Source of the DNA: Henriciella algicola
GTDB lineage: Bacteria; Pseudomonadota; Alphaproteobacteria; Caulobacterales; Hyphomonadaceae
Length of the DNA: 64,000 nt
Reading direction: 5' to 3'
Assembly: GCF_003576245.1 (NCBI RefSeq)
Contig: NZ_QWGA01000008.1
Coordinates: forward strand, 1-64,000
Every line of letters starts with the position of its first letter. The first letter of the stretch is position 1. The position numbers were made by a program, and so were the translations under genes. The notes below the pieces were generated by a model. That model did no database searches. It had not been told where the DNA came from and worked only from the letters and a program-made list of their open reading frames with translations. Below are positions 50,891 to 58,944 of this stretch, piece by piece.

Positions 50891-51600
50891 AAACGACATT
50901 CCTTCTTTCGCTAATTGCGCTCGGATGCGCAGCATGCGCGTCTTCGCCCTCCAGCCAGCAGGCCATGATGGCGGCCCCACCAGCGAGCCCACCGCCAGTC
51001 CAGTCCATGGCAGCGTTCCCGCAGGCGCCGCTACACAATGACACCAACTCGCTCTGGACCACGTCAGCAAACTCTCTGCTCAGCATGCGCCGGGCAAAGT
51101 CAGTTGGTGATCTTCTGACGGTCGTCGTCGAAATGGACGATCAGGCCAGCATGCAGAACTCACTGCAGAGCACGCGAGGCACCAATCAGGACTTCAATCT
51201 TGATGCGCTCTTCGGCCTGCCAGAGTGGGCAAACGGCGTTCTGCCGGGCGGGGCGAGCGTCTCGCCGGGCATCGACTACAGCCGGAACTCTGCCCTCAAT
51301 GGCAGCGGTGCCATCAACCGGGCTGAGCAGGTGACTTTCCGTCTCGCTGCTCGCGTGATCGGGCTGGAGCCAAATGGAAACCTTGTCATTCAGGGTTATC
51401 AGCGCACCCGCGTCAGCAATGAAGTCCGCGTGCTCACCGTTACAGGTGTCATCCGCTCGCAGGACATCACTCGCATGAATACGGTGACCTATGAAAAGAT
51501 CGCCGACGCCCAGCTTTCCTATGTAAGTTCAGGGCAGGCGACAGAGCCTGTACGTGCAGGCCTCGTGCCCAAACTCCTCGACACTATCGTTCCATTCTAG
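50887..51600 (+). CDS. flgH: Flagellar L-ring lipoprotein
   Basis: 237 residues from the ATG inside the flgA stop. Lipoprotein signal MKTTFLLSLIALGCAACASS (Cys after GC or AAC). Mature part: SLWTTSANSLLSMRRAKSVG DLLTVVVEMDD, NGSGAINRAEQVTFRLAARV, IGLEPNGNLVIQGYQRTRVS, VTGVIRSQDITRMNTVTYEK and ISYVSSGQ-like end. Forms the outer-membrane bushing. Followed 12 bases later by a FliL-family gene. Confidence 0.94.
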   Translation: MKTTFLLSLIALGCAACASSPSSQQAMMAAPPASPPPVQSMAAFPQAPLHNDTNSLWTTSANSLLSMRRAKSVGDLLTVVVEMDDQASMQNSLQSTRGTNQDFNLDALFGLPEWANGVLPGGASVSPGIDYSRNSALNGSGAINRAEQVTFRLAARVIGLEPNGNLVIQGYQRTRVSNEVRVLTVTGVIRSQDITRMNTVTYEKIADAQLSYVSSGQATEPVRAGLVPKLLDTIVPF

Positions 51601-51612
51601 AGCCAGCCTGAC

Positions 51613-52146
51613 ATGAAGCAGATTATTCCCGCAATCATTGCTGCCATTTTCGTCGTACTTGGTGCAGGCGGCGCCCTCTTCATGAAGGGGGCGTTCTCCT
51701 CAGGCGGCAACGCTTCAGCTGGCGCCGAAAGCCACGAGGCCAAGGCGTCTGGGCATGGCGAGGAAAAAGGCGGTGGTCATGGCGGCGGTCACGGCGCGAA
51801 GTCTGGCGGGGGCATGTCCGGCGACGTGGAATACTACAAGTTCAGCCGTGAGTTCGTGGTGCCCATCACAGAGGGGGAGCGGGTCGACAGCCTCGTCATC
51901 ATCAACCTCAACCTGGAGATCGACAAGTCCGTCTCCGATCAGGTTTATGGGATGGAGCCGAAGCTGCGCGACAATATCATGAGCACGCTCATCCGCCTTT
52001 CGAATGAAGGCGTGGCACTTGGTGATCTCACCAATCCTGAAAACTATGAGACGATCCGCTCCATGATCCTCGCAAACCTTCGCGAGGTTCTGCCGACAGG
52101 CCTGGAGAATGTGCTCATTCTGGACATGGCAAAGCAGCACATCTAG
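51613..52146 (+). CDS. Second FliL-family protein with His/Gly-rich linker
   Basis: 177 residues. N-terminal span IIPAIIAAIFVVLGAGGALF, then a linker about residues 30-70 with EAKASGHGEEKGGGHGGGHG (many His and Gly), then a FliL domain: YYKFSREFVVPITEGERVDS, LVIINLNLEIDKSVSDQVYG, LRDNIMSTLIRLSNEGVALG and LREVLPTGLENVLILDMAKQ. Last gene of the fliM-to-flgH run. With FliL at 34416 this locus has two family members. Stator association is inferred from the family; the His-rich linker could bind metal ions. Confidence 0.8.
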   Translation: MKQIIPAIIAAIFVVLGAGGALFMKGAFSSGGNASAGAESHEAKASGHGEEKGGGHGGGHGAKSGGGMSGDVEYYKFSREFVVPITEGERVDSLVIINLNLEIDKSVSDQVYGMEPKLRDNIMSTLIRLSNEGVALGDLTNPENYETIRSMILANLREVLPTGLENVLILDMAKQHI

Positions 52147-52186
52147 CGCGCTGCCTTACCGGCCAGTTCCTGCAATTCGTTAGAGT

Positions 52187-52888
52187 TTACTGGGTGACGC
52201 GGCGAACCTGGCCAAGGTCGCCCGACAGGCTGGACGATGTGCCAATGCGCAATTCGCCGTTCTCCGTGCCGACATCGGTCACTGTGGTCAGCACTTGAGG
52301 TGCGACCGTGCCAAGGAAGGTGTCGCCAGCATAGAGGTCGATGCCAAACTGGTAGATCTCTCCGGATGCGGCAGCACCACCATTGGAAAAGCGGCCATCC
52401 CAACTTTTGCTCTCGTCATCGATTTTGAGGCGGTCGCTATAGACTGCTTCACCGGATGAGTTTGCAATCGTCAGTACGGCGGCTGTTGCTTCGTTTGGTG
52501 CGTCGAACGCAAACTCAACCGGATCGCCGGAATAAGGCACCCAGGACGACTCGACAGTCACGGTCTCCCCCAGCCATTCGCTGGCGAACATGGAATGCAG
52601 ATCACCGATCATGCTCGCCATGCTCTTCAGGCTCGTATTCGATTGCACCTGCTGTTCCAGCGTCGAGAAGGATGCGAGCTGTTCAACGAATTGCGTCGAG
52701 TCGAGCGGCGAAAGCGGGTCCTGATGGCGCAGCTGCGCGGTCAGAAGCTTGAGGAAGTTATTGAACTCCTCACCGACAAACTGGGTGCTCGCGCTCTCAT
52801 TGGTCTGCGAGCCCGTCGCCTGACCAGACTGTGTGTTCTGCGCGGATTGTGCGATCTGGGTCGCCTGCGCTGCGTTAATAACGCTCAT
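52187..52888 (-). CDS. flgD: Flagellar hook scaffold (capping) protein FlgD
   Basis: 233 residues. N-terminal FlgD motif FNNFLKLLTAQLRHQDPLSP LDSTQFVEQLASFSTLEQQV, then FlgD Ig-like/Tudor parts (ATAAVLTIANSSGEAVYSDR; GEIYQFGIDLYAGDTFLGTV). Caps the growing hook. 15 bases after fliK on the same strand. Convergent with the second fliL, 40 bases between the stops. Confidence 0.92.
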   Translation of the reverse strand: MSVINAAQATQIAQSAQNTQSGQATGSQTNESASTQFVGEEFNNFLKLLTAQLRHQDPLSPLDSTQFVEQLASFSTLEQQVQSNTSLKSMASMIGDLHSMFASEWLGETVTVESSWVPYSGDPVEFAFDAPNEATAAVLTIANSSGEAVYSDRLKIDDESKSWDGRFSNGGAAASGEIYQFGIDLYAGDTFLGTVAPQVLTTVTDVGTENGELRIGTSSSLSGDLGQVRRVTQ

Positions 52889-52903
52889 TTCCGAAACTCC
52901 TTC

Positions 52904-54508
52904 CTAGAGTTTGATGTTCAGGCCGCTCGCTCCGAGGGTGATCGGTGCGCGGCGTGTCTGTGGCATTGCAGGTGCCGCCAGGAATTCGGCGTCATCATCT
53001 GCGGCAGCGGTGTAGTCGATAAAGTCAGCCGGCTGGTGATACTGCGACCCGTCTGTTGAGCCTTCGCTGAAGGTCATGTCACGCGCCGAAAGACCGTGCT
53101 GTTCCAGCGACTGGACGAGATCGAAGTGAAGCAGGCGAAGCTGCTTCATGGCTTCTGGCGTGTCCGCTCTCACTGCGACCTGCTGGAGGCCTTGCGCGTC
53201 GAACTTGAACTCGATCGAGACGCGGCCAAGCTCCGGCGGGTCCAGCTGCACCATGATGCGATCAGGCTTGTCGCCGCCAGCGAGCTTGTTGCTGACGATG
53301 TCCACGATCTCCTGCGGCGCGGCGACGACGGTCGCCTGCGTTGCGACCATCACTGGGCCCATGCCGGCTGCACCACTGGCGGGCGCTTGCGCCGTCATGG
53401 GGGCTGATGCCGGAGCGCTAGCAGCGAGTGAAAGCGTGGGGGTCTGCTGACCGTTATCGCCTGTCCCGGTGGCCTGCGCGCTCACGTCCAGACCGCCGTT
53501 CATAAAGGCCGCGTTTTCGATTGGGGTGTCAGCAGCTGGCTGCGCAACGGTGATGGCGGACGGCGTATCCGCGCGATCAAGACGCGGCGCGTCTACGGGG
53601 ATCGTGCTGGCGGGCACAGCTGCTGCTCGAAGTGGTGTTGCGGACACATCCTTCAGGCGGCCGGTACCTTTATCAGTCGTTTGCGCCGTGGGGTTGAGCG
53701 TTGCCATCACGAGATCTGGACGCCCCGGCGCTTCATTGCCTCTTATCAATGCGTTCGCATTGGAGCTGGCGTCTGCTGCCAGGACCTTATCAGTCTTTAT
53801 CTCACTAACATTGGACGCGTCTGCTTCTGATCCATCAGCGTGCTGCGATGAGGCTTTGGCCACCAAGCTGACATCAGTCGTATCTGGAGTAGCTGCCACG
53901 TTACGAACCGGCTCATCGGAAGCCTTTTCGCCGCTCAGGACTTCCGTCTCTGCGAGGGGGCGGCCAGTGTCTACGGAAACGGGGTCAGCCTTGGAGCGGG
54001 CGACTTCAAGTTTGGCATCTGGGTCAGTATCGGCGGCGCTCGCGATATCAATGATATCGGCTTCCTGCTTCGAGGTAGCGTCGACCTTTACCTCACCCGA
54101 TGGTCTCACTTGCTCAGTAGATAGCAATTCTGGCGCGGCCAGTTCGTCGGATGCTGGGGACACAGGTGCAACGTCGGTATCGCCCGCCGGCGCAGCCACG
54201 ACTTGTGGTGCCCGATCAGGCGCGACCGCAACGAGGTCAGACTTTGCATCAACCTTCTCCGAGCGCAGTTCGGTCTCGGTTGTCGTATCTTCGGTCGGTG
54301 CGTGTGCTTGAGATGAGAACGCCAGGACAGCTGCGCTGCCCGCGCCATCTGAGCGCTCGCCATCTTTTTCCGGCGAAGCCTGGTCGCTTTGACCTTCAGT
54401 TTCGAGAATTCTAGCGAACGCCGACCCGCGCCCTGACGAAGAAGGCTCACTGCGCGCTTGCGCCGGATCGGCCAGAAGCGGGCCCAAAGGTCCAATGGCT
54501 GCGGGCAT
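52904..54508 (-). CDS. fliK: Flagellar hook-length control protein FliK
   Basis: 534 residues. Long Ala/Ser/Asp/Thr-rich low-complexity ruler region of about 380 residues, followed by the conserved Flg_hook domain: IVDIVSNKLAGGDKPDRIMV, QLDPPELGRVSIEFKFDAQG (about residue 420), LQQVAVRADTPEAMKQLRLL and LVQSLEQHGLSARDMTFSEG. Measures hook length and switches export to late substrates through FlhB. Upstream gap has a CtrA-like box and a TTGGTTAA/TTAACCAA dyad. Confidence 0.9.
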   Translation of the reverse strand: MPAAIGPLGPLLADPAQARSEPSSSGRGSAFARILETEGQSDQASPEKDGERSDGAGSAAVLAFSSQAHAPTEDTTTETELRSEKVDAKSDLVAVAPDRAPQVVAAPAGDTDVAPVSPASDELAAPELLSTEQVRPSGEVKVDATSKQEADIIDIASAADTDPDAKLEVARSKADPVSVDTGRPLAETEVLSGEKASDEPVRNVAATPDTTDVSLVAKASSQHADGSEADASNVSEIKTDKVLAADASSNANALIRGNEAPGRPDLVMATLNPTAQTTDKGTGRLKDVSATPLRAAAVPASTIPVDAPRLDRADTPSAITVAQPAADTPIENAAFMNGGLDVSAQATGTGDNGQQTPTLSLAASAPASAPMTAQAPASGAAGMGPVMVATQATVVAAPQEIVDIVSNKLAGGDKPDRIMVQLDPPELGRVSIEFKFDAQGLQQVAVRADTPEAMKQLRLLHFDLVQSLEQHGLSARDMTFSEGSTDGSQYHQPADFIDYTAAADDDAEFLAAPAMPQTRRAPITLGASGLNIKL

Positions 54509-54517
54509 TCAGTGTCC

Positions 54518-54550
54518 TTGGTTAACTCTGATTAGCGCTCTCTTAACCAA
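54518..54550. promoter_or_regulatory. Inverted repeat containing a CtrA-like box between fliK and the rod gene
   Basis: TTGGTTAA (54518-54525) and TTAACCAA (54543-54550) form a perfect 8-bp dyad. Within it TTAG-CGCTCTC-TTAACC (54532-54548) has one mismatch from the CtrA consensus. Lies between divergent fliK and the FlgJ-like gene and could serve both. Confidence 0.5.
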
Positions 54551-54640
54551 ATCTGCCCCACCACAGGTAAAAGCGGATTTAACGCTGGCCCAAAAAAACG
54601 CGTCAATCGCGCTGGCCAGCCAGATGCAGGGAGGCAGAAC

Positions 54641-55084
54641 TTGATCCCTCTAAAAGTATTGACGCCAAACGCCGATCAACTCGCGCCAGCAAGACGCAAT
54701 GCGGTCGCACCGCCGCCGCTGCCATCCTCGCGCTCGCCAGAAAATGCACAGTCTGCAGCGCCTTCGCGCGCGCAATCTTCCTATGCCCCGCCCGTGCAGC
54801 CCGTCCGCGCGCCTGCTGCGCAATCGGCTACCGCGCCAGCCACATCTGAGACCAATTCTGACGTAAATATGCGCTTCGAACAGATGCTCTGGGCCGAAAT
54901 GCTTCGGCACACGGGGCTCGAGGAAGCTTTCTCCAGTGTTGGTGGTGAGGGCGCTGCGGCTTTTACACAGTTCGCCGTCGAAGCCATTGCGCGTGATCTG
55001 GCTGAAAAACATCCGCTTGGTCTGAATGCCGTCGACAGGGCGGTTGAGGCCTATGAGATGTCCAGAACCGTTGGAGACACCTGA
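54641..55084 (+). CDS. FlgJ-like rod-binding protein without muramidase domain
   Basis: 147 residues, TTG start with GGGAGG seven bases upstream. The first 75 residues are Pro/Ala/Ser-rich and unordered. The last 70 hold the rod-binding pattern of FlgJ N-terminal domains: RFEQMLWAEMLRHTGLEEAF, GGEGAAAFTQFAVEAIARDL, and LGLNAVDRAVEAYEM. The muramidase half of enteric FlgJ is absent, as in many alphaproteobacteria, where a separate lytic enzyme is used; none is in the window. Stop overlaps the next start by one base. Confidence 0.72.
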   Translation: MIPLKVLTPNADQLAPARRNAVAPPPLPSSRSPENAQSAAPSRAQSSYAPPVQPVRAPAAQSATAPATSETNSDVNMRFEQMLWAEMLRHTGLEEAFSSVGGEGAAAFTQFAVEAIARDLAEKHPLGLNAVDRAVEAYEMSRTVGDT

Positions 55085-55467
55085 TGAGTGCGCAGACCAG
55101 CCCCGACAGCGTACTCAGCAATCTGCTGGAGCTTCTCGAAGCAGAACACGACGCCTTGAAGGCCGGGCAGGCGAGCAAGGCCAGCAGCCTCCTTCAGCCG
55201 AAAATGGAGGCTATGCAGGCCTTCGACCTTCTCGTCGAAGATCCGGCGCGCCTGCGCGGCGTGCCTGATGTAAAGATCCGTATGGAGCGTATCGTGCGCC
55301 TTGCTACTGAGAATGCAAACCTGTTCTCGGCTGTCCGCAACGGGGTCGGCCAAGCCGTCACGCGCGTGAGCGATTCATCGGCGCAATCCTATGTCGGCGC
55401 TTACACGGCTGCTGGTGAAAAAACAGCGTTTTCCAAGGCAACTGGCGGCTACGCAAAAAAAGCCTGA
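55084..55467 (+). CDS. FlgN-like flagellar export chaperone
   Basis: 127 residues, helical. NLLELLEAEHDALKAGQASK ASSLLQPKMEAMQAF and LRGVPDVKIRMERIVRLATE NANLFSAVRNGVGQAVTRV follow the FlgN layout (N-terminal helix with LxxLLxxExxAL, later NxxLFxAxxxGxxxA). FlgN binds FlgK and FlgL before secretion. Sits between the rod gene and flagellin. Divergent, so the name is tentative. Confidence 0.6.
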   Translation: MSAQTSPDSVLSNLLELLEAEHDALKAGQASKASSLLQPKMEAMQAFDLLVEDPARLRGVPDVKIRMERIVRLATENANLFSAVRNGVGQAVTRVSDSSAQSYVGAYTAAGEKTAFSKATGGYAKKA

Positions 55468-55527
55468 GCCAGTTAACCGATTGTCCATGAGTGTCGTCTA
55501 ATCAAGGCTCATAACCAAGATTGGTTC

Positions 55528-55542
55528 AGGACAAATACCTGC
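55528..55542 (+). promoter_or_regulatory. Weak sigma-54-like element upstream of flagellin
   Basis: AGGACAAATACCTGC has GG and GC at the correct 12-base phasing and ends TGC, but the -24 half is poor (TGGCAC expected). It would start RNA near 55554 and leave a leader of about 60 bases, a suitable length for FlbT control. Listed as the best such element found. Confidence 0.25.
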
Positions 55543-55617
55543 TGTCAGGATGACATGAGTTGGAACTTCGAGGTCGGGTCTCACCGGCTCGATCTGGAAC
55601 TTAAAAGGGGATAACTG

Positions 55618-57204
55618 ATGTCCAGTATTCTTACGAACAATAGCTCGATGGTTGCGCTCGAAACCCTTCGCAACATCAACCGCAATCTTGAATCCGTTCA
55701 GAACGAAATCTCGACGGGTAAGAAAGTTGCGTCTGCCAAGGACAACGCTTCCGTCTGGGCCATCTCGACTGTCATGTCGACCGACGCTGCAAGCTTCGAA
55801 CAAATCTCGTCTTCGCTCAACAAGGGCTCCGCAACCGTTGGTGTTGCCCGCGCTTCTTCCGAGCAGATCACCAGCCTTCTTCAGGACATGAAGAACCTGA
55901 TCGTTGACGCCCAGCAGGACCTCAACGACAGCGACCGCGCGAAGATCCAGAAAGACGTTGCTGCTATCCGTTCGACGATCACGAACATTGTCAACGGCGC
56001 ACAGATGAACGGTCAGAACCTGCTCAAGGGCACCGATGACCTGAAAGTTCTCGCCTCGCTCGACCGCGACGGCACGGGCGCAGTTGCCCCAGCCTTCATC
56101 AACGTCTCCCGCGTTGACCTTCAGGCCACGGCTGCTGTTGCTGAGGCTGATAAAGAAGCCACGGATGCAGGTTATGTTTCCACAGCATCGACGACCGGTT
56201 CCAGCGATATTGCGAAAGATTCGGGCGATCCAGGCACGATCACGATTACCGGTCTCACGGGCACCAACATTGGTGATGGTGATACGGCCACAGTGACGCT
56301 CAAGGGCGGCGTGATCAACGAAGGCGACGTCTTCACGTTCGATCTCGGCGGCGAAACGATTACGGCCACCGCCGACGCTGACGATACGCTCGCAGATATC
56401 GCTCAGAAGTTGACAGACGACATCGGCACGAAGACGATCACCAACCTTGGTACGGTCAGCTTCACGGCCGGTACGGATCCAGAGTCTGACGACACGACCA
56501 TCTCGATCGCTGCGTCTGGCGGTACGGTTGCGCTTGACCCGGCAGATGTCGAGACGACCTATGCGCAGGCCATTATCGAAGACGGGAACGACGTTGTCAT
56601 TACCTTCAAGGGCGGTGCGATCTCTGAGGGTGACACCTTCACTGTGAACGTCGGCGACACCGATTTCAGCTACACGGCCAAGGCTGACGAAACCATCAAC
56701 GATGTTCTCAGCGAACTTGCTGGCGACATTGAGGATGCGGGTATTACCAACCTGACGGTTTCAACCACCGCAGCGACCGACCCACTGACCGGCGATGCAA
56801 CGCTGACCCTGACGGCTGATGGTGGGGATGTGAACATTCTGACCACCTCGCTCGCTTCAACCAACGCAGCTGTCGCAGCTGGCGGCCTCGGTGCCCTCGC
56901 TGACATCGATGTGTCTGACTCTGCCGGTGCAACCGCAGCTCTGACCTCGATCGAGACCCTTCTCAACAAGGCGATCACGGCAGCGACCACCTTCGGTTCG
57001 GCCCAGAAGCAGATCGAAGGCCAGACGGAGTTCGTTCAGAACCTGGTCGACTCGATGAAGTCAGGTATCGGCGCCATGGTCGATGCGGATATCGAAGCAG
57101 CATCTGCAAAACTGCAGGCTCTGCAGGTTCAGCAACAGCTTGGTGTCCAGGCGCTTTCGATCGCGAACAGCGCACCGCAGACCCTGCTGTCACTGTTCCG
57201 TTAA
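55618..57204 (+). CDS. Flagellin, enlarged, with duplicated surface insert
   Basis: 528 residues, about twice the length of Caulobacter flagellins (near 275). Conserved D0/D1 ends: NNSSMVALETLRNINRNLES VQNEISTGKKV at the start and VQQQLGVQALSIANSAPQTL LSLFR at the end, with AQMNGQNLLKG marking the end of the N-terminal core. Residues about 185-430 are an acidic, Thr/Asp/Gly-rich surface insert containing two related units of about 77 residues (230-306 and 332-407, period 102). No cysteine. Ribosome site AAAAGGGGATAACTG. Followed by a hairpin, then flaF and flbT. Confidence 0.95.
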   Translation: MSSILTNNSSMVALETLRNINRNLESVQNEISTGKKVASAKDNASVWAISTVMSTDAASFEQISSSLNKGSATVGVARASSEQITSLLQDMKNLIVDAQQDLNDSDRAKIQKDVAAIRSTITNIVNGAQMNGQNLLKGTDDLKVLASLDRDGTGAVAPAFINVSRVDLQATAAVAEADKEATDAGYVSTASTTGSSDIAKDSGDPGTITITGLTGTNIGDGDTATVTLKGGVINEGDVFTFDLGGETITATADADDTLADIAQKLTDDIGTKTITNLGTVSFTAGTDPESDDTTISIAASGGTVALDPADVETTYAQAIIEDGNDVVITFKGGAISEGDTFTVNVGDTDFSYTAKADETINDVLSELAGDIEDAGITNLTVSTTAATDPLTGDATLTLTADGGDVNILTTSLASTNAAVAAGGLGALADIDVSDSAGATAALTSIETLLNKAITAATTFGSAQKQIEGQTEFVQNLVDSMKSGIGAMVDADIEAASAKLQALQVQQQLGVQALSIANSAPQTLLSLFR

Positions 57205-57220
57205 GGACGATGAATTGAGG

Positions 57221-57247
57221 CCGGGCGTCCCATTGGGCGCCCGGTTT
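57221..57247 (+). terminator. Hairpin between flagellin and flaF
   Basis: CCGGGCG (57221-57227) pairs with CGCCCGG (57238-57244), and inside it CCC/GGG pair around ATT. Only three T residues follow, so it may be a partial terminator or an RNA-stabilising 3' structure that lets flagellin mRNA outnumber the flaF-flbT message. Confidence 0.6.
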
Positions 57248-57273
57248 CACCCAGCAATTACAAGTGAGGGCAC

Positions 57274-57663
57274 ATGCACAATTTGGCGCACAAGGCATAC
57301 AGCACTGTCACCAGCCGCACGGCTTCTGACAAGCAGATCGAACTTGCCCTGTTCAGCGAAATTACGAACGCTCTCAAGGATGTGGCGGCGCAGGATGTGC
57401 CGCTTCCTGCCGTTTGGGCAGATGCGATCGATCGCAACCTCCAACTCTGGCATCTTCTTTCCGTGGATCTGGTCAGCCCCGAAAACGGGCTGGACGACAG
57501 CCTCCGTACCAACCTTCTGACGCTCGCTGAAATGGTGCGCCGCGTCAGCTATCAGGTACTCGCAGGCGACACCGATATTTCCGACCTCGTCGAGATCAAC
57601 GAAACGATAATGAAGGGGCTCGCTGGCGAAGTTGGCCCCAGCCAGATGGAGACAACGACCTAA
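57274..57663 (+). CDS. flaF: Flagellin assembly/translation regulator FlaF
   Basis: 129 residues. FlaF family: NLAHKAYSTVTSRTASDKQI ELALFSEITNALK, AVWADAIDRNLQLWHLLSVD, SPENGLDDSLRTNLLTLAEM and VRRVSYQVLAGDTDISDLVE. In Caulobacter FlaF is needed for flagellin secretion and acts with FlbT on flagellin mRNA. Next gene flbT begins immediately at the stop codon's end. Confidence 0.93.
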   Translation: MHNLAHKAYSTVTSRTASDKQIELALFSEITNALKDVAAQDVPLPAVWADAIDRNLQLWHLLSVDLVSPENGLDDSLRTNLLTLAEMVRRVSYQVLAGDTDISDLVEINETIMKGLAGEVGPSQMETTT

Positions 57664-58104
57664 ATGTCCGGACTGATACTGAAGCTCGCCGCTGGCGAGA
57701 AAGTCGTCATCAACGGTGCCCTGCTGGAAAATGGCGATAAACCATCAAGCCTGAGAATTGCTGACGCGAATGCCCGTGTCCTGCGCTGCCGCGATGCGCT
57801 GCGCCCGGATGAAGTGGATACGCCGGTCAAACAGGTTTACTATGCCATCCAGCTGCTGATCACAGGCGACCTCGAAGAGGACCGTGTCCTGCCAGCGCTT
57901 TTCCGTGAAATCGACAGCCTGGAAGACGTTTTCCGCGGCATCGATCCACAAGCGATCCCACAGCTTCGTCAGATGCTGCGCCGGGGCAATCACTATTCAG
58001 CGCTCTGTCACATGCGCAATCTGGTCGAGTTGGAAGCCGAGCTTTTCCGCCATGCTCACCTGAAGAGCACAATGGCCGAGCCACAGCAGGCGAAGGTCGC
58101 CTGA
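57664..58104 (+). CDS. flbT: Flagellin mRNA regulator FlbT
   Basis: 146 residues. FlbT family: ILKLAAGEKVVINGALLENG, RIADANARVLRCRDALRPDE, VDTPVKQVYYAIQLLITGDL and LRQMLRRGNHYSALCHMRNL. In Caulobacter it binds the 5' leader of flagellin mRNA and lowers its stability until the hook is finished. Directly follows flaF. Its presence with flaF is one of the best class-level markers here. Confidence 0.94.
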   Translation: MSGLILKLAAGEKVVINGALLENGDKPSSLRIADANARVLRCRDALRPDEVDTPVKQVYYAIQLLITGDLEEDRVLPALFREIDSLEDVFRGIDPQAIPQLRQMLRRGNHYSALCHMRNLVELEAELFRHAHLKSTMAEPQQAKVA

Positions 58105-58110
58105 TACGCC

Positions 58111-58944
58111 ATGGTGCAGCCAGCGATCCCCATGTCGGGCCTGGCCGGCTGGAGTTTTCTCCAGTCCACCTATAACCGTCAGCTTGAAACATTTTCGGAC
58201 AGCGCGAGCGTCAAGAATGACCGCGCCTATATGACCGAAAAGCTGTCCAAGCCGGTGTCTCTGGACGACTTCATGTCGGACCGGCGGCTCCTGCGTGTGA
58301 CGATGACCGCCTTCGACCTTGGCGGCGAGGAATGGAAGGGCGGGTTTATCCGTAAGGTTCTGGAAGAAGCGGCTACCCCGGACAGCACCTTCCTCGAGCG
58401 CCTGAACAATCCGGCCTATACCAAATTCGCCCAGACCTTTGCCTTCGAAGACGGCACGCTGTCGCTTGATGCCGACAAGATCGAGCAGCTCGGCGAGAAC
58501 TTCGAAACGGCGGCTTTCCGCATCGCTGTTGGCGACGTCGACGAGAATATGCGCCTTAGCCTCAGCTATCAGCAGAAGATTGTCGATATTGCGGGCACCG
58601 GATCGTCAAATGATGCCATCGCTTACCGCATTCTCGGCAGCCCGCCGGTCAAGGCGGTGCTGGAAACGGCGCTGAACCTGCCTTCGGATATTTCGAAACA
58701 GCCGATCGAAAAGCAGGCTGAGATCCTGCGCGACAAGCTGCGCTCATCCTTCGGGATTTCTGATCTGTCGCAGCTGACCGATCCGGACAATGTGAATGCA
58801 GTCATCCGCCGGTTTCATGTCATGGAAACGGTCAATAATGGCCCGTCGGCGATGACCCCCGGCTATGCGGCCCTTACACTGCTCGGCGGCGGTCAGGGCT
58901 TCGGCGCAATCGCCAGTCAGAACCTCTTTTTGAGCCTGCTCTAG
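58111..58944 (+). CDS. DUF1217-type flagellar protein
   Basis: 277 residues; an internal ATG seven codons in (MSGLAGW) is an alternative start. Helical; recognised by LAGWSFLQSTYNRQLETFSD, SLDDFMSDRRLLRVTMTAFD LGGEEWKGGFIRKVLEE, NPAYTKFAQTFAFEDG, FRIAVGDVDENMRLSLSYQQ and SDISKQPIEKQAEILRDKLR. DUF1217 proteins occur in flagellar loci of alphaproteobacteria with no settled role. Six bases after flbT. The last four bases overlap the convergent fliI. Confidence 0.82.
   Translation: MVQPAIPMSGLAGWSFLQSTYNRQLETFSDSASVKNDRAYMTEKLSKPVSLDDFMSDRRLLRVTMTAFDLGGEEWKGGFIRKVLEEAATPDSTFLERLNNPAYTKFAQTFAFEDGTLSLDADKIEQLGENFETAAFRIAVGDVDENMRLSLSYQQKIVDIAGTGSSNDAIAYRILGSPPVKAVLETALNLPSDISKQPIEKQAEILRDKLRSSFGISDLSQLTDPDNVNAVIRRFHVMETVNNGPSAMTPGYAALTLLGGGQGFGAIASQNLFLSLL

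Noticed and set aside
54613-54627. Possible sigma-54 promoter TGGCCAGCCAGATGC before the FlgJ-like gene
   Set aside because: Phasing is right, but RNA would start about two bases before the TTG and exclude the GGGAGG ribosome site, so it cannot be the working promoter.
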